DNA of 64,000 nt. Source: Planctellipticum sp942493135 (lineage in GTDB: Bacteria > Planctomycetota > Planctomycetia > Planctomycetales > Planctomycetaceae). The stretch covers positions 3,658,001 to 3,722,000 of the forward strand of contig OW818684.1 in NCBI GenBank assembly GCA_942493135.1, read 5' to 3'. The translations under genes were made by a program, and so were the position numbers. Shown one piece after another: positions 29,201 to 36,579 of the stretch; the stretch's first letter is position 1; each line of letters begins with the position of its first letter. The notes under the pieces are model-generated. The model had not been told where the DNA came from, did no database searches, and saw only the letters and a program-made list of their open reading frames with translations.

Positions 29201-29621
29201 TCTGGCGAACGGACTGGCAGGCCGGCGGGCGTCGCAACTCTCCGATGACAGCATCTTCACCGATCTGGCGCTGAAGAATCCGACTGCCGATGCCTATGTC
29301 GATGCTCTGTATCTGCACATCCTGACCCGCAAACCGACGGACGGCGAGCGGAGCGTGATGGTCGATCTCTTGAAGGACGGTTTTGACGAGCGGATCACGC
29401 CGGGAAATCCTCCAGTCCGGAAGCCGGGTCCGCCGCGAACGACCGGCGTTTCCTGGTCGAATCACCTGCTGCCGGAAGCGACCGAGCGCAAGCTGGCTCT
29501 GGCGCGGGAACTGGAAGCGGGCGATCCGCCGACAGCCCGGCTGACGGCGGACTGGCGTCAGCGGGCCGAAGACTGCGTCTGGGCGCTGCTGAATTCGCCA
29601 GAATTTCTGGTGATTCCTTAG
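26238..29621 (+). CDS. Secreted LamG / DUF1549 / DUF1553 planctomycete protein
   Basis: About 1,127 residues. The chosen start (ATG 26238) gives a clean signal peptide MLRCLTLIGLLLIPAASSSA; the frame extends 14 codons upstream to 26196. Domains in order: LamG/concanavalin-like (about 25-270), a PA14-like segment (MVRSRGASKVYFNGEL near 380), DUF1549 (about 550-780; FLRRACLDVWGRIPP) with a heme-type motif CARCH (near 703), and DUF1553 (about 800-1,110; NRMWQRYLGRGLVEPVDDW and LSRLILTSQTYQRQS). Such proteins occur in large families in Planctomycetes and are thought to act in extracellular polymer use; the biochemical activity is not established. It is divergent from the WD40/cytochrome gene. Confidence 0.92.
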   Translation: MLRCLTLIGLLLIPAASSSAADAPYDEIVAADQPLLWWRFEGDAKARLKADSRSAADLGPLAPVGAVKWGQPGPQPERYPRFKADNSAVVLGGGGTYLKLGDPGENSPLDFGPGDSLTLEAWISPSKLGTGQQVYILGKGRTKNPSAANDNQNYGLRVTETRGEACLSFLFREAGNRPGKSEDWHRWNSKTGCGTDGSWHHVAVSYTFGKPESIRGYIDGKPVQGAWDYGGATTAGPVVDDDELWIGSSMGGQAGSTFQGGIDEVAIYRTAVPAERMALRFEEHRPPAYATPLESVPQRGVLVEVMGPVPDKGNWDFSTPAPVESYIQPDWSLTGIRNAYNAHGIRIDRGNPTFVRLTGWLTLAEGKSRLMVRSRGASKVYFNGELQADIPFTPLKGDGHNPVPELGSKISPSIRIPQPGDREQDFEFTSDGKPILVTWDMQLGGSSRRPEAGETLIAIERDGMFYLAGTAAPVPLTDEAWLAHAQQFETWLAEQNRLRRLEVGREYAKFWEQRHDLARETLKDWPAPEVPAVSGLPTGANPIDRLIGARLEKEEVAPLPLTDDASFLRRACLDVWGRIPPAELLAEVKAGSQPLDRAKLVDRLLASPEWADHWVAYWQDVLAENPNIVNPTLNNTGPFRWWLHESFVDNKPFDRFATELVLMEGSDRYGGAGGFETASQNDAPMAAKAHIISQSFLALEMKCARCHDAPYHDFKQSDLFQLAALLKRGPEAVPKTSTVPTGNAGLAAGRVKVTLKPGEAVKPEWPFADKVSGELAAGLMQKPDDSREQFAAWVTNPGNRRFPQVIANRMWQRYLGRGLVEPVDDWENSEPSHPELLDFLARELVASGYDLKHLSRLILTSQTYQRQSDLTLEEKPERAELFAGPKPRRLSAEQVVDSLFTAAAKPFNTEELSIDVDGTRSYKSSISLGFPTRAWQFTSMSNERDRPSLSLPAAQAFVNVLETFGWRSSRPDPISVRPEETSVLQPAILANGLAGRRASQLSDDSIFTDLALKNPTADAYVDALYLHILTRKPTDGERSVMVDLLKDGFDERITPGNPPVRKPGPPRTTGVSWSNHLLPEATERKLALARELEAGDPPTARLTADWRQRAEDCVWALLNSPEFLVIP

Positions 29622-29634
29622 GAACTGAGCATGG

Positions 29635-29667
29635 AGCGCCACGGGCGGCTCGCCCGCCCGTGACGCT
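29635..29667 (+). terminator. Stem-loop between two plus-strand genes
   Basis: Arms of 14 bases (29635-29648 and 29654-29667) pair with one mismatch around a 5-base loop; the core is CACGGGCGG/CCGCCCGTG. It follows the DUF1553 stop by 13 bases. No long T-run follows, so it may be a leaky terminator or an mRNA-stabilising hairpin ahead of the oxidoreductase. Confidence 0.6.
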
Positions 29668-29735
29668 CTCGGAACTTCCTGAACCAAGAGATCCTCCCCG
29701 TTGTTTGCCATCGCCCCTTGCGAGAGGACTTTGCT

Positions 29736-30998
29736 GTGACTCTGCGACTGCCCCGTCGGACGTTCCTGGCTGCCGCCGCCTCGGCGTTTGCCGCGCCCTA
29801 CATCATCCCCAGCTCCGCCTTTGGGGCAAACGAGCGGATCGTGACGATGCACGTCGGCGTGGGAGGGCAGGGGACCGCCAACCTGAATGCCTTCCTGGGA
29901 CGCGGGACGGCTCCGGCGGCGCTCTGCGATGTCGACAGCAAGCACCTGGCGAAGGCGGTATCGCTGGTGAACGGGAAAGGGATCGTCTGCGAAGGCTATC
30001 GCGACTTCCGCAAGGCGCTGGAACGCAAAGACATCGACGCCGTCGTCGTCTCCACGCCGGACCACTGGCACGCGCTGGCGACAATTCACGCCTGCCAGGC
30101 CGGCAAGGACGTTTACTGCGAGAAGCCGCTGTCTTTGACGGTCGCCGAAGGCAGGAAGATGGTCCAGGCCGCCCGGGAGAACAAGCGGATCGTACAGACC
30201 GGCTCGCAGCAGCGATCGGACGACAAGTTTCGGCTGGCGTGCGAGCTGGTCCGGTCGGGACGGCTCGGAGCCATCAAGGAAGTCCTCGTGGGGATTCCCG
30301 GCTGTAATTTCTCCGGCGACGCCGTGCCCGATTCCGAACCCCCCGCCGAGCTGGACTACGACATGTGGCTCGGCCCTGCCCCGCAGCGGCCCTACAACGC
30401 CAAGCACGTCCATTACCTGTTCCGGTTCTTCTGGGACTATTCGGGCGGGCAGATGACTAATTTCGGAGCGCACCACATCGACATCGCACAGTGGGGCCTT
30501 GGGATGGACGATTCGGGGCCGGTTGCGGTCGAAGGGACGGCGATGTTCGATCCGGCCCACCGGTATGAAGTCTCCAGTTCCTGCCGGCTGACCTACACGT
30601 ATGCCAACGGCACGAAGATGATCGTCGGCCAGGAGCAGAAGGATATCCCGGGCGGAACGACGTTCATCGGCGAGAAGGGCCGGATCTTCGTGACCCGCGG
30701 CAAGCTGACCAGCGATCCCGCCCGCATCATCGCCGAACCGCTCAAAGAGAGCGACGTTCATCTGACCGTCAGCAAGAACCACCACCAGAACTTCCTGGAT
30801 TGCATCAAGTCCCGCGAACTGCCGATCTGCGACGTCGAGATCGGACATCGCTCAGCGACCGCCTGCCACCTGGGAAATCTGGTGATCCGGCTCGGACGAA
30901 AAATCGCCTGGGATCCCCAGCAGGAAGCGATCCCCGGCGACAAAGAAGCGGCAGCGATGCTGTCCCGTCCTTACCGGGCGCCGTGGACGCTCGGGTGA
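29736..30998 (+). CDS. Tat-exported Gfo/Idh/MocA family oxidoreductase
   Basis: 420 residues. The N-terminus MTLRLPRRTFLAAAASAF is a twin-arginine signal. The NAD(P)-binding Rossmann domain follows (VGVGGQGTANLNAFLG near 43) with the conserved EKPLSLT lysine motif (near 130) and the C-terminal alpha/beta domain (GGQMTNFGAHHIDIAQWGLG near 240). Members oxidise or epimerise sugars and related polyols; planctomycetes export many copies. The start is GTG at 29736, placed by AGAGGA about eight bases upstream; the frame opens at a TTG (29718). It follows the DUF1553 gene on the same strand, and the pairing fits a carbohydrate-use role. Substrate unknown. Confidence 0.92.
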   Translation: MTLRLPRRTFLAAAASAFAAPYIIPSSAFGANERIVTMHVGVGGQGTANLNAFLGRGTAPAALCDVDSKHLAKAVSLVNGKGIVCEGYRDFRKALERKDIDAVVVSTPDHWHALATIHACQAGKDVYCEKPLSLTVAEGRKMVQAARENKRIVQTGSQQRSDDKFRLACELVRSGRLGAIKEVLVGIPGCNFSGDAVPDSEPPAELDYDMWLGPAPQRPYNAKHVHYLFRFFWDYSGGQMTNFGAHHIDIAQWGLGMDDSGPVAVEGTAMFDPAHRYEVSSSCRLTYTYANGTKMIVGQEQKDIPGGTTFIGEKGRIFVTRGKLTSDPARIIAEPLKESDVHLTVSKNHHQNFLDCIKSRELPICDVEIGHRSATACHLGNLVIRLGRKIAWDPQQEAIPGDKEAAAMLSRPYRAPWTLG

Positions 30999-31008
30999 AC
31001 GGGACGAG

Positions 31009-31196
31009 AAGAAGAGTTTTCGCCGCGGAGATGGAGTCAACATACGAGGACGCGGAGAAGATAAGGAGCAGCGGTCGCAGTTCAGGGCCGAGAAAATCAA
31101 TCACGATTTCGGGTTAAGACGGTTCGCCTGCCCGTCTTCATTTCCACCTTCCCCCGTTTTCTCCAAGTCTTCCGCGGCTCCGCGGTAAGTCTTCTT
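31009..31196. repeat. Inverted-pair CCGCGGAG-type intergenic element
   Basis: At 31009-31030 the plus strand reads AAGAAGAGTTTT followed by CGCCGCGGAG; at 31178-31196 the complement of AAGAAGACTTACCGCGGAG is present. Each copy is followed inward by further degenerate GCGGAG units (ACGCGGAGAAG; GCCGCGGAAG). The pair fills the space between the convergent oxidoreductase and fhcC genes. Confidence 0.6.
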
Positions 31197-31201
31197 ACCG
31201 T

Positions 31202-32026
31202 TCAGGCGGGCAGCAGGCTGAGAATTTCGCCTTTGCCCAGTTCCAGCAGATCGCCGCAGTGGCGGCGGAATGTCCCTTCGAGCTGGTCGCGAACGACTGG
31301 CAGGCCGTGGCCGGCGACGTATTTTAGCAGCCCGCGGAGAATTGTCGGCTGATAGTCGCATGCCCGCCGGAACGTCGGCAGCAGGTCGGGCGGTGCGGCG
31401 GGGGCGAGACAGATGATCGTGCCCCGTTTCATGCCGGCTCCCAGTTGCTGGGCGGTGCGTCCGAAAACGACGATCGAGCCGGCGAGCATGCCGAAGCCGC
31501 AGGCGTGACCCACATTCCCGGCGACCGCGATCAGGCCCCGTCGCAAAACTGTGCCGACTTCATTCCCGGCGTTGCCTGCGACAATGATCTCGCCGCCGCG
31601 CATCCCCTTGCGGGAACCGCGATAGCCCGCGCCGAGGCAGTCGCCGGCGTTCCCTTTAATCCGCAGCGTCCCGCCGCGCATCTCGGCGCCCGCCCAGTCG
31701 GCGGCATCGCTGCGGACGACGACTTCTCCCGCGGTCATCATCGCGCCGGCATGCATGCCCGCCGGTCCGTCGACGACGATCCGACCGCCGGCCAGCTTTT
31801 CACCGATTCGCTTCAGGCGACCAGTATCACCCGCGAAGACGACGTCATCGTCTGCCCCCCTGCGCTCGACATCGAACAGTTCGCCCACGGGTACGATCCG
31901 GTTCCCCTGCGCGACGGTCAGCCGCGAGATGTCGGTTGTCGACAGTTCTCTGAGCGAGAGCGGATGCAGCGACTCGACCTCGACGGAGAGATCAAGCAGC
32001 TGACGGGTGGTCAGGACCAGCGGCAT
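31202..32026 (-). CDS. fhcC: Formylmethanofuran dehydrogenase/formyltransferase subunit C homologue
   Basis: 274 residues dominated by a right-handed beta-helix of repeated GxxGxxxG-type turns between about residues 75 and 205 (GGRIVVDGPAGMHAGAMM, GGTLRIKGNAGDCLGAGY, GGEIIVAGNAGNEVGTVL, GLIAVAGNVGHACGFGM). This is the FwdC/FhcC fold related to the glutamate synthase C-terminal domain. In Planctomycetes FhcC is a subunit of the formyltransferase/hydrolase complex of tetrahydromethanopterin-linked C1 metabolism. No other C1 gene (fhcA, fhcB, fhcD, mch, mtdB, fae) lies in the window, so it is an orphan locally. Both flanking gaps hold inverted-pair repeat elements. The start at 32026 has no strong ribosome-binding site. 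Confidence 0.88.
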   Translation of the reverse strand: MPLVLTTRQLLDLSVEVESLHPLSLRELSTTDISRLTVAQGNRIVPVGELFDVERRGADDDVVFAGDTGRLKRIGEKLAGGRIVVDGPAGMHAGAMMTAGEVVVRSDAADWAGAEMRGGTLRIKGNAGDCLGAGYRGSRKGMRGGEIIVAGNAGNEVGTVLRRGLIAVAGNVGHACGFGMLAGSIVVFGRTAQQLGAGMKRGTIICLAPAAPPDLLPTFRRACDYQPTILRGLLKYVAGHGLPVVRDQLEGTFRRHCGDLLELGKGEILSLLPA

Positions 32027-32062
32027 GCAGGGCGTTCCGTTCTGGGCGGAGGGAAGAACTCA

Positions 32063-32268
32063 CCACGAATGAAGTCAGGAAAGGAACCACTGAGGACACG
32101 GAGATCACGGAAGGCTGACTGAAGAATGGCCAAGAGCCAGGACTAAGCGATGACCCTGTGAGCCATCGTTTCCGAAGCTCTTCTTAACGCTTCTTACTCC
32201 GTGCCCTTCGTGTCCTCAGTGGTTCCAATCTTCTTCTCCGCATTCGTGCGAATTCGTGTCATTCGTGG
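32063..32268. repeat. Inverted-pair element, 18-base perfect arms
   Basis: GGAACCACTGAGGACACG (32083-32100) is perfectly inverted at 32209-32226, and CCACGAATGA (32063-32072) is inverted at 32259-32268. Degenerate GGACACGGAG/CACGGA units follow each inner arm. The element occupies most of the 433-base gap between the divergent fhcC and lipase genes; no open frame in the gap is persuasive. Confidence 0.8.
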
Positions 32269-32459
32269 CTGCCTCAGTTCGACTTCTTCCCGGCACGGAC
32301 GGCGAACTGAGGCCGCGTCGATTGTGCCAGATGGCCGGCGGGACGTCGAGAAACCGGCAGAATCAGCCGGTGGGGAGGCGTTCACGAACAGTCTTCGCGC
32401 ATGGCCCTTCCGTTCCTAGAATCCGCCACTCAACCCAGGCAGATTCCAGGAGGGAAAAC

Positions 32460-34022
32460 GTGTTACGCACGTCATGCCGTCGGCGGGAACCTTCCGCGCG
32501 CCGTTGGATCGTCGTCGTTTTCACCCTGCTGGCCTGCGGCTGCAAACTGGACGGCGCGAACGAGAGTCCATCGCACTCCGCTGGGGAATCGCTGACGCGG
32601 GCCGTCGATTCCGTCCGCAGGGCGGCCGACTCCGTCCGGCTGGTCTCGAACGAAGTCCGTGGAACGGGCGGTCCCGACCTGGGCTCGCTCTACAACCGCA
32701 CCGCCCGGGCCGACGACCGCGACCGCAATCCCATTGTGGTCATTCCCGGCATTCTGGGTTCCCGCCTGGTGGACGATCACACGGAAGAAGTCGCCTGGGG
32801 CGAATTCGGAACGTCGGGACCGATCCCAGGAACGGCCGCATCGGTCCACGCGCTGGGATTGCCGATGGCGGCTGGCAGGCCGCTATCGGCACTTTCCGAT
32901 GATGTTCGCGAAGACGGTGTTCTCAGCGAACTGGCCGTGAAGGCCTTTGGTCAGTCGATTCATGTCTCCGCCTATGGAGACATTCTGAAAGCCCTCGGCG
33001 TCGGCGGCTATCGCGACCCGAACGGACACACCGGACCGGTCGAGTACGACGACGGAACCCACAATTGCTTCGAGTTCGGCTACGACTGGCGTCGCGACAA
33101 CGCCGAGAACGCGGCGCGGCTGCACGCGTTCCTGCTCGAAAAGCGTAAGCTCCTTGAGGAGCAGGAGATCCGCAAGTACGGGTCTCTTTCTCACCCCGTG
33201 CGATTCGACATCGTAGCCCACTCCATGGGGGGACTGGTCGCCCGGTATCACCTTATGTACGGCCCGGCCCAGTTGCCCCTCGACGGCACGCCCCCGACGA
33301 TCACGTGGAAGGGAGCAGAACTGGTCGAGCGGCTGGTGATCATCGGGACGCCCAGCGCCGGCGCCGGTTCCGCCGTCAAACAACTGGCCGAGGGAGTGCA
33401 ATATGCCAAGTTTCTCCCCAAGTACGAACCGGCTCTGCTGGGGACAATGCCGGCGGTCTATCAGCTTCTGCCTCGGACCCGGCACCAGCCCGTGGTCGAC
33501 GCGGCGACCGGAACCGTCGTGGATCTGTTCGATCCGGCAGTCTGGCGCAAACGGAAATGGGGTCTCGCCTCGCCGAGTCAGGCGCGGGTCCTCGAACAAC
33601 TGCTGCCCGAAGTCCGGGACGCCTCGACCCGCCAGCAACTGGCCGACGACCATCTCACGAAATGTCTGCGCCAGGCGGAACTGTTTCACGCCGCCATTGA
33701 CGAGCCGGCGACGCCACCGCCGGGCGTGACGCTGCACCTGATTGCGGGGGACGCCCACCCGACGCTGGCCCGTTTCACGGTGGATGACGCGGGAAATCTG
33801 ACGGTCACCGAGGAATCACCGGGAGACGGGACCGTCACGCGATCCAGCGCCCTGATGGACGAGCGACTGAGCCAGGGATCGGCCTGGACACCCCGGCTGG
33901 TTTCGCCCGTGGCATGGTCCAGCGTCAACTTTCTGTTCACGGATCACCTGGGCCTGACGGCGGATCCGGCCTTCACGGACAACGTGCTCTACCTGCTGCT
34001 GGAAGCCCCGCGCAGCCGCTGA
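32460..34022 (+). CDS. Lipoprotein LCAT/PGAP1-like alpha/beta hydrolase
   Basis: 520 residues. The GTG start (32460) is fixed by a strong AGGAGG six bases upstream; the open frame extends further 5' without support. The N-terminus ends in a lipobox (FTLLACGCK), so the protein is probably membrane-anchored by lipid. The alpha/beta-hydrolase core begins with IVVIPGILGSRLVD (near 91), carries the nucleophile motif VAHSMGGLVARY (near 255) and then VIIGTPSAGAGS (near 295), the pattern of lecithin:cholesterol acyltransferase-like proteins. Activity on lipid esters is a reasonable inference. It stands alone, followed by a strong hairpin. Confidence 0.87.
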   Translation: MLRTSCRRREPSARRWIVVVFTLLACGCKLDGANESPSHSAGESLTRAVDSVRRAADSVRLVSNEVRGTGGPDLGSLYNRTARADDRDRNPIVVIPGILGSRLVDDHTEEVAWGEFGTSGPIPGTAASVHALGLPMAAGRPLSALSDDVREDGVLSELAVKAFGQSIHVSAYGDILKALGVGGYRDPNGHTGPVEYDDGTHNCFEFGYDWRRDNAENAARLHAFLLEKRKLLEEQEIRKYGSLSHPVRFDIVAHSMGGLVARYHLMYGPAQLPLDGTPPTITWKGAELVERLVIIGTPSAGAGSAVKQLAEGVQYAKFLPKYEPALLGTMPAVYQLLPRTRHQPVVDAATGTVVDLFDPAVWRKRKWGLASPSQARVLEQLLPEVRDASTRQQLADDHLTKCLRQAELFHAAIDEPATPPPGVTLHLIAGDAHPTLARFTVDDAGNLTVTEESPGDGTVTRSSALMDERLSQGSAWTPRLVSPVAWSSVNFLFTDHLGLTADPAFTDNVLYLLLEAPRSR

Positions 34023-34093
34023 ACCGCTGACGCGAAACACAGTCTCTGCCATCTGCCGGGTTGACGGCAAAACGGCCACTATCAAAGGAAGGA

Positions 34094-34124
34094 GGCCGAG
34101 ACGCTGCGGGAAAGCGTCTCGGCC
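34094..34124 (+). terminator. Strong 12-base-pair hairpin after the lipase gene
   Basis: GGCCGAGACGCT (34094-34105) and AGCGTCTCGGCC (34113-34124) pair perfectly around a 7-base loop, 72 bases past the lipase stop. No T-tract follows on the plus strand; AAAGGA precedes it, so it would also work on the opposite strand. Confidence 0.6.
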
Positions 34125-34490
34125 AGTGTAGGCATGAGTTGTGAGGTGGGTTGTAGGCAGGTAGAGGCCCGTCTCCCTCGGGCCGGTGGGAAATTGGTCG
34201 CATTCAAAGTTGTGAGTCGGATTCGACGGGGACCAGCCTGGCCAAATCCGGTGATTGCGGGATCACTTTCACTCTGATCCCACCCTAATGCAGTCGCCGT
34301 GCCAATCGCCAGATTTCGGCATCCCCCAGGCAGATGATTCCACGCAAGGAACGACTGGGTAATCACTTGCGACACAAGAGACGAGTCTGGGAAATCGCCA
34401 GACTACGGGTTGTTCGCCCGGCCGTTGTAATCGCTACAACCGCCATGCCGTGTAAATCTTGCAATCTCAGCCGCGTTGGCCCACCGGAAA
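34125..34490. other. Gene-free region rich in short stem-loops
   Basis: No credible open frame. Consecutive potential hairpins are GGGATCA/TGATCCC (34259-34281), GTCTGG/CCAGAC (34385-34403), CGGG/CCCG (34406-34420) and GTTGTA/TACAAC (34424-34440), the last three almost abutting. This could be a structured RNA or a 3' UTR, or chance pairing in GC-rich DNA. I could not match it to tRNA, tmRNA, RNase P RNA or SRP RNA signatures. Confidence 0.3.
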
Positions 34491-34494
34491 ACGA

Positions 34495-34534
34495 ACAACG
34501 CCGCGGGCAACCGGCAGGTCGCCCACGGCGTTGT
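34495..34534 (-). terminator. Probable terminator of the Tyr/His-rich protein gene
   Basis: ACAACGCCG (34495-34503) pairs with CGGCGTTGT (34526-34534), then after one mismatch GGGC pairs with GCCC; the loop is 12 bases. On the minus strand the hairpin is followed by TTCGTTTTCC. It lies 50 bases beyond the stop at 34585. Confidence 0.65.
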
Positions 34535-34584
34535 CGAAATCTCAGGAGCCGCCCGTCGAGCGGGCAAAGCCCTCGCCTGTTGGT

Positions 34585-34872
34585 TTAGAACACGTCCAGG
34601 ATGAAGTGGTGCCCCATGTGGTACTGCTGCTTCGTCGGGTAGAAGTTGTGCCAGTTCTTGTTGTAGACCGGAATCTGGCGCTCCTGCGGGTACCGATGGT
34701 ACATGTGATTGTACTGCTGCGGCGGCTGGTAATTGTGCGGGTAATAGACGTACGGGTAATGGTAGAAGCGGCCCCAATCGGTCGGCTGACCCTGTTCCGC
34801 GGCCATCACTGCGCTGCCGCCAATTCCCCAGACTGCCGCGGCCGTCAGAACGGCCAGAATCGCCTGCCTCAT
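34585..34872 (-). CDS. Secreted Tyr/His-rich miniprotein
   Basis: 95 residues. A signal peptide (MRQAILAVLTAAAVWGIGG, cleavage near VMAAEQ) precedes a mature part of about 70 residues in which Tyr and His together make up roughly a third: WGRFYHYPYVYYPHNYQPP, then YNHMYHRYP and YHMGHHFILDVF. Small proteins of this type occur in planctomycetes, but I do not know a demonstrated role. The composition would suit metal binding or a Tyr-crosslinked surface layer; both are inference. Start ATG 34872 has GGAGG nearby upstream (complement of CCTCC at 34881). A terminator follows, so it is probably an independent, well-expressed unit. Confidence 0.82.
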   Translation of the reverse strand: MRQAILAVLTAAAVWGIGGSAVMAAEQGQPTDWGRFYHYPYVYYPHNYQPPQQYNHMYHRYPQERQIPVYNKNWHNFYPTKQQYHMGHHFILDVF

Positions 34873-35129
34873 GAGTTCCCTCCTTGGGTGGTCCCTGTCC
34901 GGCCGACGGTCACTCCAGATCGGAGACGTCAGGCCGCGCGGACGGTGTTCGCTTGTCGGGAACTATCGGCAGGGCGTCCCCTGCCTCCGCAGGAAATTTC
35001 GCTACAACCGGCAAAGACCGATCAGCTTGCCGAGGAAGCCCGACGAACAAACTGGGTCGGGAGCGCCAGAACCGGGGCTTCGCGAGGACGCTCCAGCCCC
35101 CGCTACCCATTCCGGATCGCGTCTCGCCG

Positions 35130-35717
<588 letters not shown>

Positions 35718-35860
35718 GGGTCGAGAGGTTCCTGCGGCGGCAATGCCGCGATTCGGGGGGATACGCTCAGCGTTCCTGGCGGATCCAGTAAAAACGCCCC
35801 GCCGGTCAGAGACCGCGGGGCGGGAAACGGTTCGCGTTCAGCAGCGTCGCCAGCGGGAAA

Positions 35861-36070
35861 CTAAACGTGCGCCGGTTGATTCGAGGCGGACGGATTTTGC
35901 AACAGGTCAGACAACTGGCGAATTTGTTGCAATTCGTCCCGCCGCTGATCGTCGTTCAATTCGCTCGATTCGCGGAACTCCAGCATCCGGCTGCTGCGGA
36001 CGAACCGCAGGCCGCGAAGCAGCAGTTCCCGCTGACGATCCGACAATTCCACGTGCTTGAGTGAGTTCAT
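35861..36070 (-). CDS. Small hypothetical protein
   Basis: 69 residues from ATG 36070 (a GTG at 36085 would add five). Highly charged and helical: LSDRQRELLLRGLRFVRSSR (residues 8-27), then ELNDDQRRDELQQIRQLSDL. No signal peptide, membrane segment or known domain. It is upstream of hisB on the same strand with a 143-base gap. Neither start has a good ribosome-binding site, so its reality rests on composition and on the frame being clean; similar short helical proteins recur in related genomes as far as I recall. Confidence 0.6.
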   Translation of the reverse strand: MNSLKHVELSDRQRELLLRGLRFVRSSRMLEFRESSELNDDQRRDELQQIRQLSDLLQNPSASNQPAHV

Positions 36071-36579
36071 CGATCGCAAGTCCACATCTGGGACTGAAGG
36101 ACATTCCTGCGACCCGGCGGCCGCTGTCCGTCATATCAGGTTCATGTCGCCGTGTGATACCGGGAGGCTGACGCCCTGCGGCTGCCTCCTCGAACCCTGG
36201 CTCCCAGCCGGGGGATCTGCACGCCAACATCCTGTGGAGCAATGCAGTCTGCGGAGAGATCGATCCGCATCACGATCTCTCTTTGCAACTTCGGGGCCGA
36301 ACGTCGTGCCCGGCCCAACCGCGCTGAGCGCTGCGTCCGGCTCAGTTTTCCTCACCGGCGATTCTTGCCGGTTTCCGCCGCCGCTTCAACTGTGAACCGG
36401 CGGCCGTCTCGGAATTTGGTGCCGCGGAATCGTACACGGATTGACAGGCACCTGGAAAGGTTTGCCGATTATGCCGGAAATTCCTGCAGCGCGGTCGGCT
36501 CGTCGGACGAAACTTCCATCGAGAACCGTTTTCGTGTGAAGACGGTTCGCTCGCGTTTCGCCCCGGAGTCTCGACCAGG
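36071..36579. other. Upstream region of the exporter operon
   Basis: 509 bases between the small minus-strand gene and the outer-membrane protein gene. Frames here are arginine-rich noise. The only promoter-like signal I see is the one listed at 36441-36472. The rest is unexplained. Confidence 0.45.
36441..36472 (+). promoter_or_regulatory. Candidate sigma-70-type promoter
   Basis: A perfect TTGACA (36441-36446) is followed 20 bases later by GATTAT (36467-36472, four of six matches to TATAAT). The spacing is 2-3 bases longer than ideal. It lies about 110 bases upstream of the first start of the exporter operon. Confidence 0.35.

Noticed and set aside
34211..34230. GTCGGATTCGAC resembling a tRNA T-arm
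   Set aside because: No matching acceptor, D- or anticodon arms at the right distances on either strand.
36446..36465. GGCAC followed by TTTGC upstream of the exporter operon, like a -24/-12 promoter
   Set aside because: Spacing between the two blocks is about 5 bases too long for sigma-54.
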